A stretch of 5,982 nucleotides of DNA from an uncultured Bacteroidales bacterium. Lineage in GTDB: Bacteria; Bacteroidota; Bacteroidia; Bacteroidales; P3. The position numbers and the translations under genes were made by a program. Below the pieces are notes generated by a model. The model was not told the origin of the DNA. It ran no database searches and saw only the letters and a list, made by a program, of their open reading frames with translations. Below, in pieces: positions 1-5,982 of this stretch. Location of the stretch: contig CAMURW010000100.1 in NCBI GenBank assembly GCA_947097635.1, forward strand, positions 1-5,982, written 5' to 3'. Positions within the stretch are counted from its first letter, which is position 1. Each line of letters starts with the position of its first letter.

Positions 1-261
1 CTGCGAAAAGTTGGTACCGCGTCGCGTGAGCAGCAGCCCAGTCTGGAAGAACAGGTTGTTGCTGTAGGAAGTGTTGGTATTAAGAAGACCGATGTTGGCG
101 ATACCGCCTATGCTGCCGCTGATAACTGGCGACGAAGTAAGCAGATCGTCACCCACCCACGAGGCCCCTGCCGCAGCACGCACACCAAGGTCGGTGACTT
201 GTGCCTGCGCGGCAAACGCCAACAACATTGCCGACAACAAGACAAAAAAGTATTTCTTCAT
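1..261 (-). CDS. PorT-like outer-membrane beta-barrel protein, N-terminal part (cut by window edge)
   Basis: The first 87 residues of a reading frame that leaves the window at base 1 without a stop. It begins MKKYFFVLLSAM and has a clear Sec signal peptide: two Lys, a hydrophobic core at residues 5-18, and a likely signal peptidase I site after AQA at residue 20. The mature part starts QVTDLGVRAAAGASW and alternates small and hydrophobic residues, followed by LFFQTGLLLTRRGTNF at residues 70-85. That pattern is typical of the first strands of the eight-stranded PorT/OmpA-like 'outer membrane protein beta-barrel' family of Bacteroidetes. The protein would sit in the outer membrane; its specific role is unknown, and many family members have none assigned. 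The start is chosen because the signal peptide begins exactly there and a promoter box lies about 60 bases upstream. It appears to be transcribed separately from the glycosyltransferase gene 274 bases upstream. Family call is moderately sure because most of the barrel is outside the window. Confidence 0.8.
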   Translation of the reverse strand, partial: MKKYFFVLLSAMLLAFAAQAQVTDLGVRAAAGASWVGDDLLTSSPVISGSIGGIANIGLLNTNTSYSNNLFFQTGLLLTRRGTNFSQ

Positions 262-321
262 TTGCACTACTTGATTGTTTCACAAATCGTTAAGGCATTC
301 ACAGCCAATGCTAATAGATTA

Positions 322-352
322 CAAAGATACATATTTTTTTCTTCCTGTGAAA
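322..352 (-). promoter_or_regulatory. Bacteroidetes-type promoter for the outer-membrane protein gene
   Basis: On the minus strand, bases 329-322 read TATCTTTG, a perfect match to the Bacteroidetes -7 consensus TAnnTTTG. Nineteen bases upstream, bases 352-349 read TTTC, three of four matches to the -33 element TTTG, within a T-run. The spacing fits the known 19-21 base range. Transcription would start near base 316, leaving a leader of roughly 55 bases before the ATG at 261. The leader has no strong Shine-Dalgarno sequence, which is usual in this phylum. The consensus is established knowledge; its use here is inferred from position. Confidence 0.55.
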
Positions 353-535
353 AAAGTTTTCGTTCTAAAGCAACTTTATCACTTTGGTTATCAACCAGTG
401 GTTTTGTAACAATGAATGCGTAAGGTATTATGATTATCCGCGCAATACCCAAAATATGCATTAATACTGAGCAGAACATGGCTTCAGCCAATGGGGATAG
501 GATGTCCTAAATGAAAGTCCGCTGAAATCACCCAA

Positions 536-1651
536 TCACTCCTCCAGCAGCCTTTTTATCACAGCAGCACTGAGAGCATCGTCGTAATGCTGGGAGAGAA
601 ATAGGCGTCGCTGCTGTTGCTGCTGATGAGTGAGGGGATGAAGGAAGAGGTCGTTTAGGGCGATGACCATGGCGGCAGGGGTGTCGGCAACGGCACACAG
701 CGGGGCGAGGTCGGTGCCTTGCACCATGAGGCTGTTCACCAGGCAGTGGCGACTGGAATAAAGTGCACGGAGCAGCTTCAGCTTGATGCCCGTAGCCTGA
801 TTCGTGTGGCACAGGCACACGTGTGCCTGTGCCAGCAGTTCCTGCATCTTGTCGTCCGACGGGCTGGCGACGAGGGTAACGTTGGGGTAGCGGCGCACGG
901 CGGCCTGGAGATGACGCGACGGCCTGTTACCAGCGATGACGAAGGGTTGCTGTACCTGGCTCACCACCTGGTCTAACAGCAGGAGGACAGAACGCTGGTT
1001 GTCTGCAACTGAGAGGTCGCCATGCACGAGCACAAAGCGTCCGAAGCCCGTGGGAATCGTGAGTTCGTCGCAGCCGTGACTGCCGCAAACCAGCGTGACG
1101 GGAGCATATTGCTGCTGGAGGAAATATTTCCAATCGCCTGGGCTGATGGCAAGGATGTGGCTGGCATAGTGCAGCACAGGTTCATAGCGTTCCAGCTTGC
1201 GGGCATCGCTGCGCAAGTACCAACGCCGCAGGGGAAGGCTCTCGCTCTGTGCCAACTGGGCATAATAATGATGTTCCACGTTGTGTGCCCTTACCAAGAT
1301 GATGCGTGCAGGGTTCGTCTGCCGCAGCAGCGGCAGCAGCCAGCAGCAGTGAAGTCCATCCAGCAGCACTGGCTCGTTGTCCTGCAGCAGCAGCTGCAGC
1401 AACTGGCGGGAGTGGCGGCTGCTGACGATATAGGGTTCGTGTGAGAGCAGTTTGTGAGGCAACGTGACACGACGATAGTAGTGCACATCCTCGCACAACA
1501 TCTCCAGCTGTGGTGCCGGAGGACGGCCGTAGGTGTAGCAATGCAGATGTATTTTCACGCCCAACTGCGACAGTGCGCGGATGCGGTAATAGACATCGAT
1601 GACACCACCATAGTTGGCTGGATAAGGCACGTTAAAGGTGACGAAATGCAT
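536..1651 (-). CDS. GT-B fold glycosyltransferase-like protein (371 aa)
   Basis: This looks like a complete cytoplasmic sugar transferase of the GT4/family 1 type; donor and acceptor cannot be read from the sequence. The N-terminal Rossmann half opens MHFVTFNVPYPANYGGVIDV, with the glycine-containing loop (residues 10-17) seen at the start of many GT4 enzymes, and has RAHNVEHHYY at 121-130. The linker carries a typical LAISPGDWKYF at 167-177. The C-terminal half has FVLVHGDLS at 206-214, PFVIAGNRPS at 236-245 and TGIKLKLLRALYSS at 287-300. The last is the nucleotide-sugar binding segment, but Arg295 sits where many GT4 enzymes have a conserved Glu. The frame is open further upstream to 1747, but those 32 extra residues only mirror the preceding gene's tail in another frame, and MHFVTFN is a natural family start. 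The gene overlaps the upstream hydrolase by 20 bases, so co-transcription and perhaps translational coupling are likely. It is unusually rich in CTG Leu and CAG Gln codons, with HQQQQQRR at 342-349. Confidence 0.8.
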   Translation of the reverse strand: MHFVTFNVPYPANYGGVIDVYYRIRALSQLGVKIHLHCYTYGRPPAPQLEMLCEDVHYYRRVTLPHKLLSHEPYIVSSRHSRQLLQLLLQDNEPVLLDGLHCCWLLPLLRQTNPARIILVRAHNVEHHYYAQLAQSESLPLRRWYLRSDARKLERYEPVLHYASHILAISPGDWKYFLQQQYAPVTLVCGSHGCDELTIPTGFGRFVLVHGDLSVADNQRSVLLLLDQVVSQVQQPFVIAGNRPSRHLQAAVRRYPNVTLVASPSDDKMQELLAQAHVCLCHTNQATGIKLKLLRALYSSRHCLVNSLMVQGTDLAPLCAVADTPAAMVIALNDLFLHPLTHQQQQQRRLFLSQHYDDALSAAVIKRLLEE

Positions 1652-2699
1652 GTCTGTTGCTTTCGTTTTTATAAGGTTGTTGCTTGTGGAGTGCCGAAGA
1701 GTCGCTGTAGTATGGTTGCGATCCGTCCTCGTTGTGGGTGTAGACACCGCCTATCGGTGATGTTTCGTTGCTAGTGGCTTTATACAGCGAAGGGGTTGGC
1801 TTGACCTGTGTGCCGTCTGGAGATGAACTGGGACCTACGTAGGACGTGTCGGCATGTGGTAACAACTGCGGCGGCAGCCGATATTCGTGAGTGTACCCAC
1901 TGGGCTGCCATTCGAAATTGGCGTCGCTGACAGGCAACTCGTCCACAAGACCGTCATAACCAAGGGTGACATCTTGCGGCAGCTCGTGCTGGACATCGGC
2001 GTAGCATCCCATCTGATGACTGACGTGGGTGAGGTAGGCTCGCTGTGGCTTCACCGCCGCTATCACTTCCAGTGCCTCGGAGAGGCAGAAGTGGGAAAAG
2101 TGGGGTTCGTGACGCAAGGCGTTGACCACCAGCACCTGCACGCCCATGAGTTTCTGCAGTTCGGCACTGTCGATGTGGTTCATGTCTGTAAGGTAACCTA
2201 TAGGTCCTATACGATAGCCCAGCACGGGGAGTTCCTTGTGGAGGCCACTGACAGGCTGCACCATCTGCCGTCCCACATGCAGCATCTCGTCGCTAGTGAG
2301 CGTTAACAGGTTGGCCTCTGGCAACCCCGGATAGCGATGTTTGGAGAAGATATATTGATAATCGTGCTCGATGGTCTGCATGGCGAACTTGTTGCCATAT
2401 AGGTTCATGGGCTGTCGTTGCACGTAGTTGTAACTGCGGATGTCGTCCAGCCCCGCCACATGGTCGCGATGTGCATGTGTGATGAGGATAGTGTCGAGAT
2501 GCATGACATGATACCGCAGCATCTGTTCGCGGAAGTCGGGTCCTATGTCGATGAGGATGTTGAACCCCTCGTCGGTCTCTATAAGTGCCGATGTACGCAG
2601 ATGGCAGTCGTGGGGGTCTGTAGAAGTGCACACACGGCAGTTGCAAGCAACCACGGGCACTCCTTGCGAAGTGCCCGTGCCGAGGAGTGTTAGCTTCAT
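1632..2699 (-). CDS. PhnP-like metallo-beta-lactamase-fold hydrolase with C-terminal tail (355 aa)
   Basis: A cytoplasmic metal-dependent hydrolase of the PhnP-like branch of the metallo-beta-lactamase superfamily, whose characterised member PhnP is a cyclic-phosphate phosphodiesterase. The N-terminus MKLTLLGTGTSQGVPV is the family's first strand and loop. Cys19, Cys21 and Cys24 (ACNCRVC) match the Cys cluster that holds an extra structural zinc in PhnP. The active-site motif THAHRDH is at residues 74-80 (His75, His77, Asp79, His80); TDMNHI at 171-176 supplies the bridging Asp172, and LTHVSHQMG at 223-231 the late His ligands. The hydrolase domain ends around GYDGLVDEL (247-255), near the usual family length of about 250. 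About 100 further residues, rich in Ser, Pro, Tyr, His, Asn and Gln and probably disordered, extend to the stop. The gene starts 28 bases after the response regulator, suggesting one operon. The genuine substrate is unknown. There are no phosphonate genes nearby, so a role in C-P lyase metabolism is not supported; a general phosphodiester or repair role is equally possible. Confidence 0.85.
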   Translation of the reverse strand: MKLTLLGTGTSQGVPVVACNCRVCTSTDPHDCHLRTSALIETDEGFNILIDIGPDFREQMLRYHVMHLDTILITHAHRDHVAGLDDIRSYNYVQRQPMNLYGNKFAMQTIEHDYQYIFSKHRYPGLPEANLLTLTSDEMLHVGRQMVQPVSGLHKELPVLGYRIGPIGYLTDMNHIDSAELQKLMGVQVLVVNALRHEPHFSHFCLSEALEVIAAVKPQRAYLTHVSHQMGCYADVQHELPQDVTLGYDGLVDELPVSDANFEWQPSGYTHEYRLPPQLLPHADTSYVGPSSSPDGTQVKPTPSLYKATSNETSPIGGVYTHNEDGSQPYYSDSSALHKQQPYKNESNRHAFRHL

Positions 2700-2727
2700 G
2701 ACTTACAAATTATTGGTTCACTATATT

Positions 2728-3426
2728 TCAGGTATTGCTTGTGAGCCGGAAACCCACACCATGCACGTTGACAATCTGCACCGTGGGGTCATCGTGCAAG
2801 TATTTACGCAACTTGGTGATGTAGACATCCATGCTGCGTGCGGCGAAGTAGCTATCATCCTTCCAGATCTTCTGCAGTGTGCTGTTGCGGTCCACCACCT
2901 GGTTGAAGTTGAGACAGAACATCTTCAACAGATCGTTTTCCTTGCTGGTGAGTTTGCGTGGTTCCATGCCTTCAATAACGAGGGTTTGGTGCAACGCGTC
3001 GAAAGTGTATTTGCCTATGGAGAATATGTTGTTCTCCTGCTTGCTATCGTCGTAGGTACGACGCAGCGTTGCATTGAGACGCGCGTGCAGTTCTTCCATG
3101 CTAAATGGCTTTGTGATGTAATCGTCGGCACCGATATCGAAGCCTTTCAGTTTGTCGCTCTCCATGCTCTTAGCGGTGAGGAAGATGATTGGCACACGTT
3201 TGTCAATACGCCGAATCTCTTTGGCGACCGTGAAACCATCCTTGATAGGCATCATCACATCCAAGATACAGGCGCTAATATCGTCGTCTTCGTGGTACAA
3301 GTCCAGTGCCTGCTGACCATCCACGGTGAGATGGACAGTGAAGCCTTTCTGCGTAAGATAAGCTTTCAGAATGGTACCCAGGTTTGGGTCGTCTTCTGCC
3401 ACAAGAAGTTTGATTCCTAAATTCAT
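2728..3426 (-). CDS. rprY: OmpR-family two-component response regulator, RprY-like (232 aa)
   Basis: A DNA-binding response regulator of the OmpR/PhoB class. The receiver domain covers residues 4-123, with the acidic pocket at Glu11, Asp12 and Asp13, phospho-acceptor Asp56 in LDVMMPIKDGF, the switch Thr84 in IFLTAKS, and Lys106 in DDYITKPFSMEEL. After a short linker, residues 134-229 form a winged helix with the recognition region RSMDVYITKLRKYL (197-210) and the wing IVNVHGVGFRL (218-228). All phosphorylation residues are present, so it should be switchable. The receiver and the ITKPFSMEEL block strongly resemble Bacteroides RprY, an envelope/stress-type regulator normally paired with the sensor kinase RprX; the name is by resemblance only. 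No kinase gene lies on either side: signal peptidase is upstream and the hydrolase follows 28 bases downstream. The ATG at 3426 gives a standard N-terminus. A 117-base AT-rich gap upstream could hold its promoter, but I found no convincing boxes there. Confidence 0.93.
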   Translation of the reverse strand: MNLGIKLLVAEDDPNLGTILKAYLTQKGFTVHLTVDGQQALDLYHEDDDISACILDVMMPIKDGFTVAKEIRRIDKRVPIIFLTAKSMESDKLKGFDIGADDYITKPFSMEELHARLNATLRRTYDDSKQENNIFSIGKYTFDALHQTLVIEGMEPRKLTSKENDLLKMFCLNFNQVVDRNSTLQKIWKDDSYFAARSMDVYITKLRKYLHDDPTVQIVNVHGVGFRLTSNT

Positions 3427-3543
3427 GGCTCAAGGAGTTTTATGGTGCTAGTAATATTTTCTAAGTTGAAAATGATATATTAACTTAATAAATGCAAAAA
3501 AATTGTATACTATGTCTACTTTTTCTCGATACCCTTGCAGCTG

Positions 3544-5415
3544 TTAATATCTAGAGGCATGGCGCAACACGCGATTCCATCTGGTGCGGTGGAAGCGCGG
3601 CTGATCCTTGTCCTTACTCCACACAATCCAAGAGGCTTTACCTACAATGTGATCCTCGGGTACAAAGCCCCAGTAGCGACTGTCCACGCTATTGTGACGA
3701 TTGTCGCCCATCTCCCAGTAATAGTCCATACTAAAGGTGTAGCTGGTGGCAGGTTTTCCGTTTACGAGAATCACGTCATCGTTGATTTCCAATGTGTTGT
3801 GTTCATAGTTGACGATGACGCGTCGGTAAAGTTCCACATTCTGCAGAGTGAGCTGTATGGTGAGACCCTTGGCAGGTATGACAATGGGGCCGAAGTTGTC
3901 CACACTCCACTGATAGCCTGCAGCGTGAGGATAGAGATCCCTGCCTGTATAGCCTTGATACGACACGGCGGGTGTGACGCTGGCGACGGTAACATCGGCC
4001 AGCAGCTCCTGCAGTTTGCCATCGCTTAGCGGCAGGGTGTAGTACTCTTGGCTGGCGGTAATGGTCTCCTCGCTGACACCCAGACTCAATAACTCGGCAG
4101 TAAGTTGCTGCAATTGCTGCTGCAGTACGTAGTTGCGCTCGCCATATTCCTGATTGGTGACACAGACACCGTAGTCTGGAGCCAGTCGCAGCACGAAGGG
4201 CTGGGAAGAAAGGTTGGTGTCCTCTTTGCCGGAGCATGTAATGGAGGATTTCAGCACGTCCAGGAAGAAATAGTCATTGTATTTCAGTGCAGCCGCTAGT
4301 TGCGTACTATCCACAGGAATATACATATAGGCGTTGCTGTTCATCCAGTCTTCCTGGCTGATGTCGTACTTCTCGAACACCTTCCAATCATTTTCCAGCT
4401 TCATCATCTGCGCCTGCTGGGCATTGACACCCATGGCCGATTGATTCTGCATGTACTGCAACATGGACTGCGCGGTGCGTATGGCATAAGTGAACTGCGC
4501 GTCGCGTGGCGACTGTATCTGCCGACCGTTGATGAAGACACTGCGGTCGCGTATTTCCAATGTTTCTCCAGGCAGTCCTATGGTGCGCTTGATAAAGTTC
4601 TCCCTCTTGCTGACGGGACGCGCTTTTACCTTGCCAAAATGAAGTTGATCCGATAGCACACGTTCGCGTCCGTACACGCGTACCAGGTCATGGTAGGACC
4701 GGTTGCTTTGGAATGCCGTACACACCGTGTCGCCGTCGGGATAGTTGAACACCGTGGCATCGAAACGTTGCACCTTACCGAAACCAGGAAAACGATGGTA
4801 ACGCAGTTGTGGCCACTTCAGGTAGCTTTCCACCTGTCCCTCTGACAATGGTAATACGTTGTGCACCAGTGGCATGCTGAGCGGTGTCATTGCCACACGC
4901 GGACCATAGGCCAGCTTGCTGACCATGAGGTAGTCGCCCGTCATCAGGCTCTTCTCCATGCTGGAAGAGGGTATGTTATAAAATTCCAGCATATTGCCGC
5001 GGATAATGACGGCAGCCACGAGGGCGAAAGCGATGGCATCCAGCCAGTCGCGTGCCTGGCTGACGGCGTGGGGCGGCAACTCGGAGGGATGGGTGTACGT
5101 CATCTTCTTGCCAAGACCGAGATAAGGCAAGTAGGCAAATGGCACAATCACGGCAAGGAACTGCTCCCAGAAACCATAGCGGCGGAAGCATTTGGCGGTT
5201 TCCACAACTAGCAGCAGGAAGGTGAAGACATTGATGGCGGGAATGAGAAAATAGATGTACCACTTCCAGTCCTTGTCACACACCTTAATCCACATCACGA
5301 TGTTGTAGATAGGGATGAGAGCTTTCCAGGGCTGCTCCCCTGCTTTCTTGAAGGTGAACCACAAACCCAGCACGCAGCCAAGCACATAGATTATAAGAAA
5401 CAGATTGTATACCAT
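3544..5415 (-). CDS. lepB: Signal peptidase I with N-terminal DUF5684-like membrane domain (623 aa)
   Basis: The membrane-bound protease that cuts signal peptides from exported proteins on the outer face of the inner membrane. Residues 1-105 form a hydrophobic domain with segments near 3-22, 52-72 and 84-101 and the signature KALIPIYNIVMWIKV (31-45), resembling DUF5684. Another membrane segment at about 124-140 precedes the S26 protease. Box B is NIPSSSMEKSLMTGDY, with nucleophile Ser152 just before Met153. Box D is ENFIKRTIGLPGE, with general base Lys276. Box E is MGDNRHNSVDSRYWGFVP (569-586). All catalytic parts are intact. Between VFINGRQI (293-300) and about residue 505 lies an insertion of roughly 200 residues with Gln/Met-rich stretches (AQQAQMMKLEN at 332-342; LQQQLQQL at 431-438) that may form coiled coils. 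The protein is nearly twice the length of E. coli LepB (324); Bacteroidetes versions are commonly long. It ends in a basic tail after WIVWSKDKDQ. The start matches the first hydrophobic segment. It lies 90 bases after a glycosyltransferase gene. Confidence 0.95.
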   Translation of the reverse strand: MVYNLFLIIYVLGCVLGLWFTFKKAGEQPWKALIPIYNIVMWIKVCDKDWKWYIYFLIPAINVFTFLLLVVETAKCFRRYGFWEQFLAVIVPFAYLPYLGLGKKMTYTHPSELPPHAVSQARDWLDAIAFALVAAVIIRGNMLEFYNIPSSSMEKSLMTGDYLMVSKLAYGPRVAMTPLSMPLVHNVLPLSEGQVESYLKWPQLRYHRFPGFGKVQRFDATVFNYPDGDTVCTAFQSNRSYHDLVRVYGRERVLSDQLHFGKVKARPVSKRENFIKRTIGLPGETLEIRDRSVFINGRQIQSPRDAQFTYAIRTAQSMLQYMQNQSAMGVNAQQAQMMKLENDWKVFEKYDISQEDWMNSNAYMYIPVDSTQLAAALKYNDYFFLDVLKSSITCSGKEDTNLSSQPFVLRLAPDYGVCVTNQEYGERNYVLQQQLQQLTAELLSLGVSEETITASQEYYTLPLSDGKLQELLADVTVASVTPAVSYQGYTGRDLYPHAAGYQWSVDNFGPIVIPAKGLTIQLTLQNVELYRRVIVNYEHNTLEINDDVILVNGKPATSYTFSMDYYWEMGDNRHNSVDSRYWGFVPEDHIVGKASWIVWSKDKDQPRFHRTRWNRVLRHASRY

Positions 5416-5505
5416 AATATTTTTTTGCTTTAATAATGCTTTTCGTTGGGGGAAACTTTTACTTTTTATTATAACGCAAATGTTAAAAGTATATTGTGTA
5501 AAGCA

Positions 5506-5982
5506 CTACTTTATTGCCTTGCGTATCGCTGCCAACAGCACGAGGCGGTCGTTGTCCCACGAAAGGTCGCGGCGCGCGACTTCAAAACGGTGGAGACGTT
5601 CTTCAGAAGAGATTGTGTTCCAGTAGTCGAGTGCCAACTGTATGTGCTGTGCCAGTTGTCGGGGCGACGTTTCGCCGTCGGGCACCAGCGTTCCAATGTG
5701 AAAAGTCTCAAGAATACGGCGCATCTCGGGGAAGTCGGTAGCCAGTACGGGCACCCCTGCCGCCGCAAAGTCGGCGATGCGATTGGGAAAGGCATAATAA
5801 TAGTTGAGCCCCATGTTCGCCAAGAGAGCGGTGCCCAGCGTGGCACAAGGCGTGAGGGAGTGTAGCTGAGAAGGACTCAGACACCCAGTGAGCAGCACTT
5901 GTTCTTCCACGTGACGCTGCTGCACACGCAGGCGGATGCCGTTGATGACATCACCTGTACCAATAATCACCAACACGCAGTG
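5506..5982 (-). CDS. GT-B glycosyltransferase, C-terminal part (cut by window edge)
   Basis: The last 158 residues of a reading frame that enters from the right edge; no in-frame stop or convincing start lies between base 5976 and the edge, and a GTG at 5974-5976 is internal because it falls just before the conserved strand VLVIIGTGD. What is visible is the C-terminal Rossmann half of a GT4-type glycosyltransferase. It has the strand and glycine loop VIIGTGDV near the start, then VLLTGCLSPSQL, then ANMGLNYYYAFPNRIADF followed by AAAGVPVLATDFPEMRRIL. The last two blocks are the donor-nucleotide binding region and closely follow a pattern common in Bacteroidetes surface-polysaccharide transferases, where NYYYA(L/F)PN(K/R) is typical. 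Asp stands where these proteins often have Glu in the following (E/D)(Y/F) pair, a conservative change. The final helix ends LLAAIRKAIK with a TAG stop. Donor and acceptor sugars cannot be told. It resembles the glycosyltransferase at 536-1651 only in general fold. More glycosyltransferase genes may lie beyond the edge. Confidence 0.85.
   Translation of the reverse strand, partial: HCVLVIIGTGDVINGIRLRVQQRHVEEQVLLTGCLSPSQLHSLTPCATLGTALLANMGLNYYYAFPNRIADFAAAGVPVLATDFPEMRRILETFHIGTLVPDGETSPRQLAQHIQLALDYWNTISSEERLHRFEVARRDLSWDNDRLVLLAAIRKAIK

Noticed and set aside
478..494. Possible terminator hairpin after the glycosyltransferase gene (CATGGC-TTCA-GCC-A-ATG)
   Set aside because: Only about 6 pairs with a bulge and no following T-run on the minus strand; AGGATGTCCT at 500-509 is likewise too short to act as a terminator.
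1652..1747. Longer start for the glycosyltransferase at base 1747
   Set aside because: The additional 32 residues are Thr/Asn/Arg-rich, unlike any glycosyltransferase N-terminus, and overlap the hydrolase tail in another frame; the start at 1651 gives the expected first strand and loop.
2545..3420. Plus-strand open frame of 291 codons opposite the response regulator
   Set aside because: It is the antisense of a clearly conserved response regulator and the start of the hydrolase, with no domain-like features of its own.
3427..3543. Promoter or terminator in the AT-rich gap between lepB and the response regulator
   Set aside because: On the minus strand there is a TTTG at 3498-3495 and a TA-rich stretch near 3477, but no TAnnTTTG match at proper spacing. 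A T-run at 3496-3502 follows only a 4-pair stem, too weak to call a terminator.
5416..5505. Own promoter for lepB in the 90-base gap
   Set aside because: Minus-strand TTTG at 5480-5477 is followed 16 bases later by TAAAAGTTTC, which does not match TAnnTTTG well; a promoter here is possible but not supported.
5974..5976. GTG at 5976 as the true start of the right-hand glycosyltransferase
   Set aside because: It would begin the protein directly at the second Rossmann domain, leaving out the whole acceptor-binding half; the frame is open to the window edge, so the gene is simply cut.

Overview
The window looks like ordinary chromosomal DNA of a Bacteroidetes bacterium, most likely order Bacteroidales and plausibly Prevotella or a relative. 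The reasons are an OmpR-type response regulator resembling Bacteroides RprY, a signal peptidase I with an N-terminal multi-membrane DUF5684-like domain, a PorT-like outer-membrane beta-barrel protein, A-rich start regions without strong Shine-Dalgarno sequences, and a Bacteroidetes-type -7 promoter box (TAnnTTTG). The genus is an inference from these traits.

Six genes are visible and all lie on the minus strand, so they are transcribed from high to low coordinates. In that order they are: the C-terminal part of a GT-B glycosyltransferase that runs off the right edge (5506-5982); a 623-residue signal peptidase I, lepB (3544-5415); an RprY-like response regulator (2728-3426); a PhnP-like metallo-beta-lactamase-fold hydrolase with a roughly 100-residue C-terminal tail (1632-2699); a second GT-B glycosyltransferase-like protein (536-1651); and the first 87 residues of an outer-membrane barrel protein that runs off the left edge (1-261).

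Spacing suggests that the response regulator, the hydrolase and the second glycosyltransferase form one transcription unit: there is a 28-base gap between the first two and a 20-base overlap between the last two. lepB is separated from the regulator by 117 bases and from the upstream glycosyltransferase by 90 bases, so it could be in the same unit or have its own promoter. The barrel gene follows a 274-base gap that carries its likely promoter. The shared theme is loosely the cell envelope: protein export, surface sugar transfer, an outer-membrane protein and an envelope-type regulator. The window alone does not show that they act in one pathway.

I saw no tRNA or rRNA gene, insertion sequence, integrase, CRISPR array, toxin-antitoxin pair or defence cassette. 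The points most worth a second look are the tail on the hydrolase, the large signal peptidase, the response regulator without an adjacent kinase, and the glycosyltransferase with Arg where GT4-type enzymes usually carry a conserved Glu. None amounts to a clear new system.
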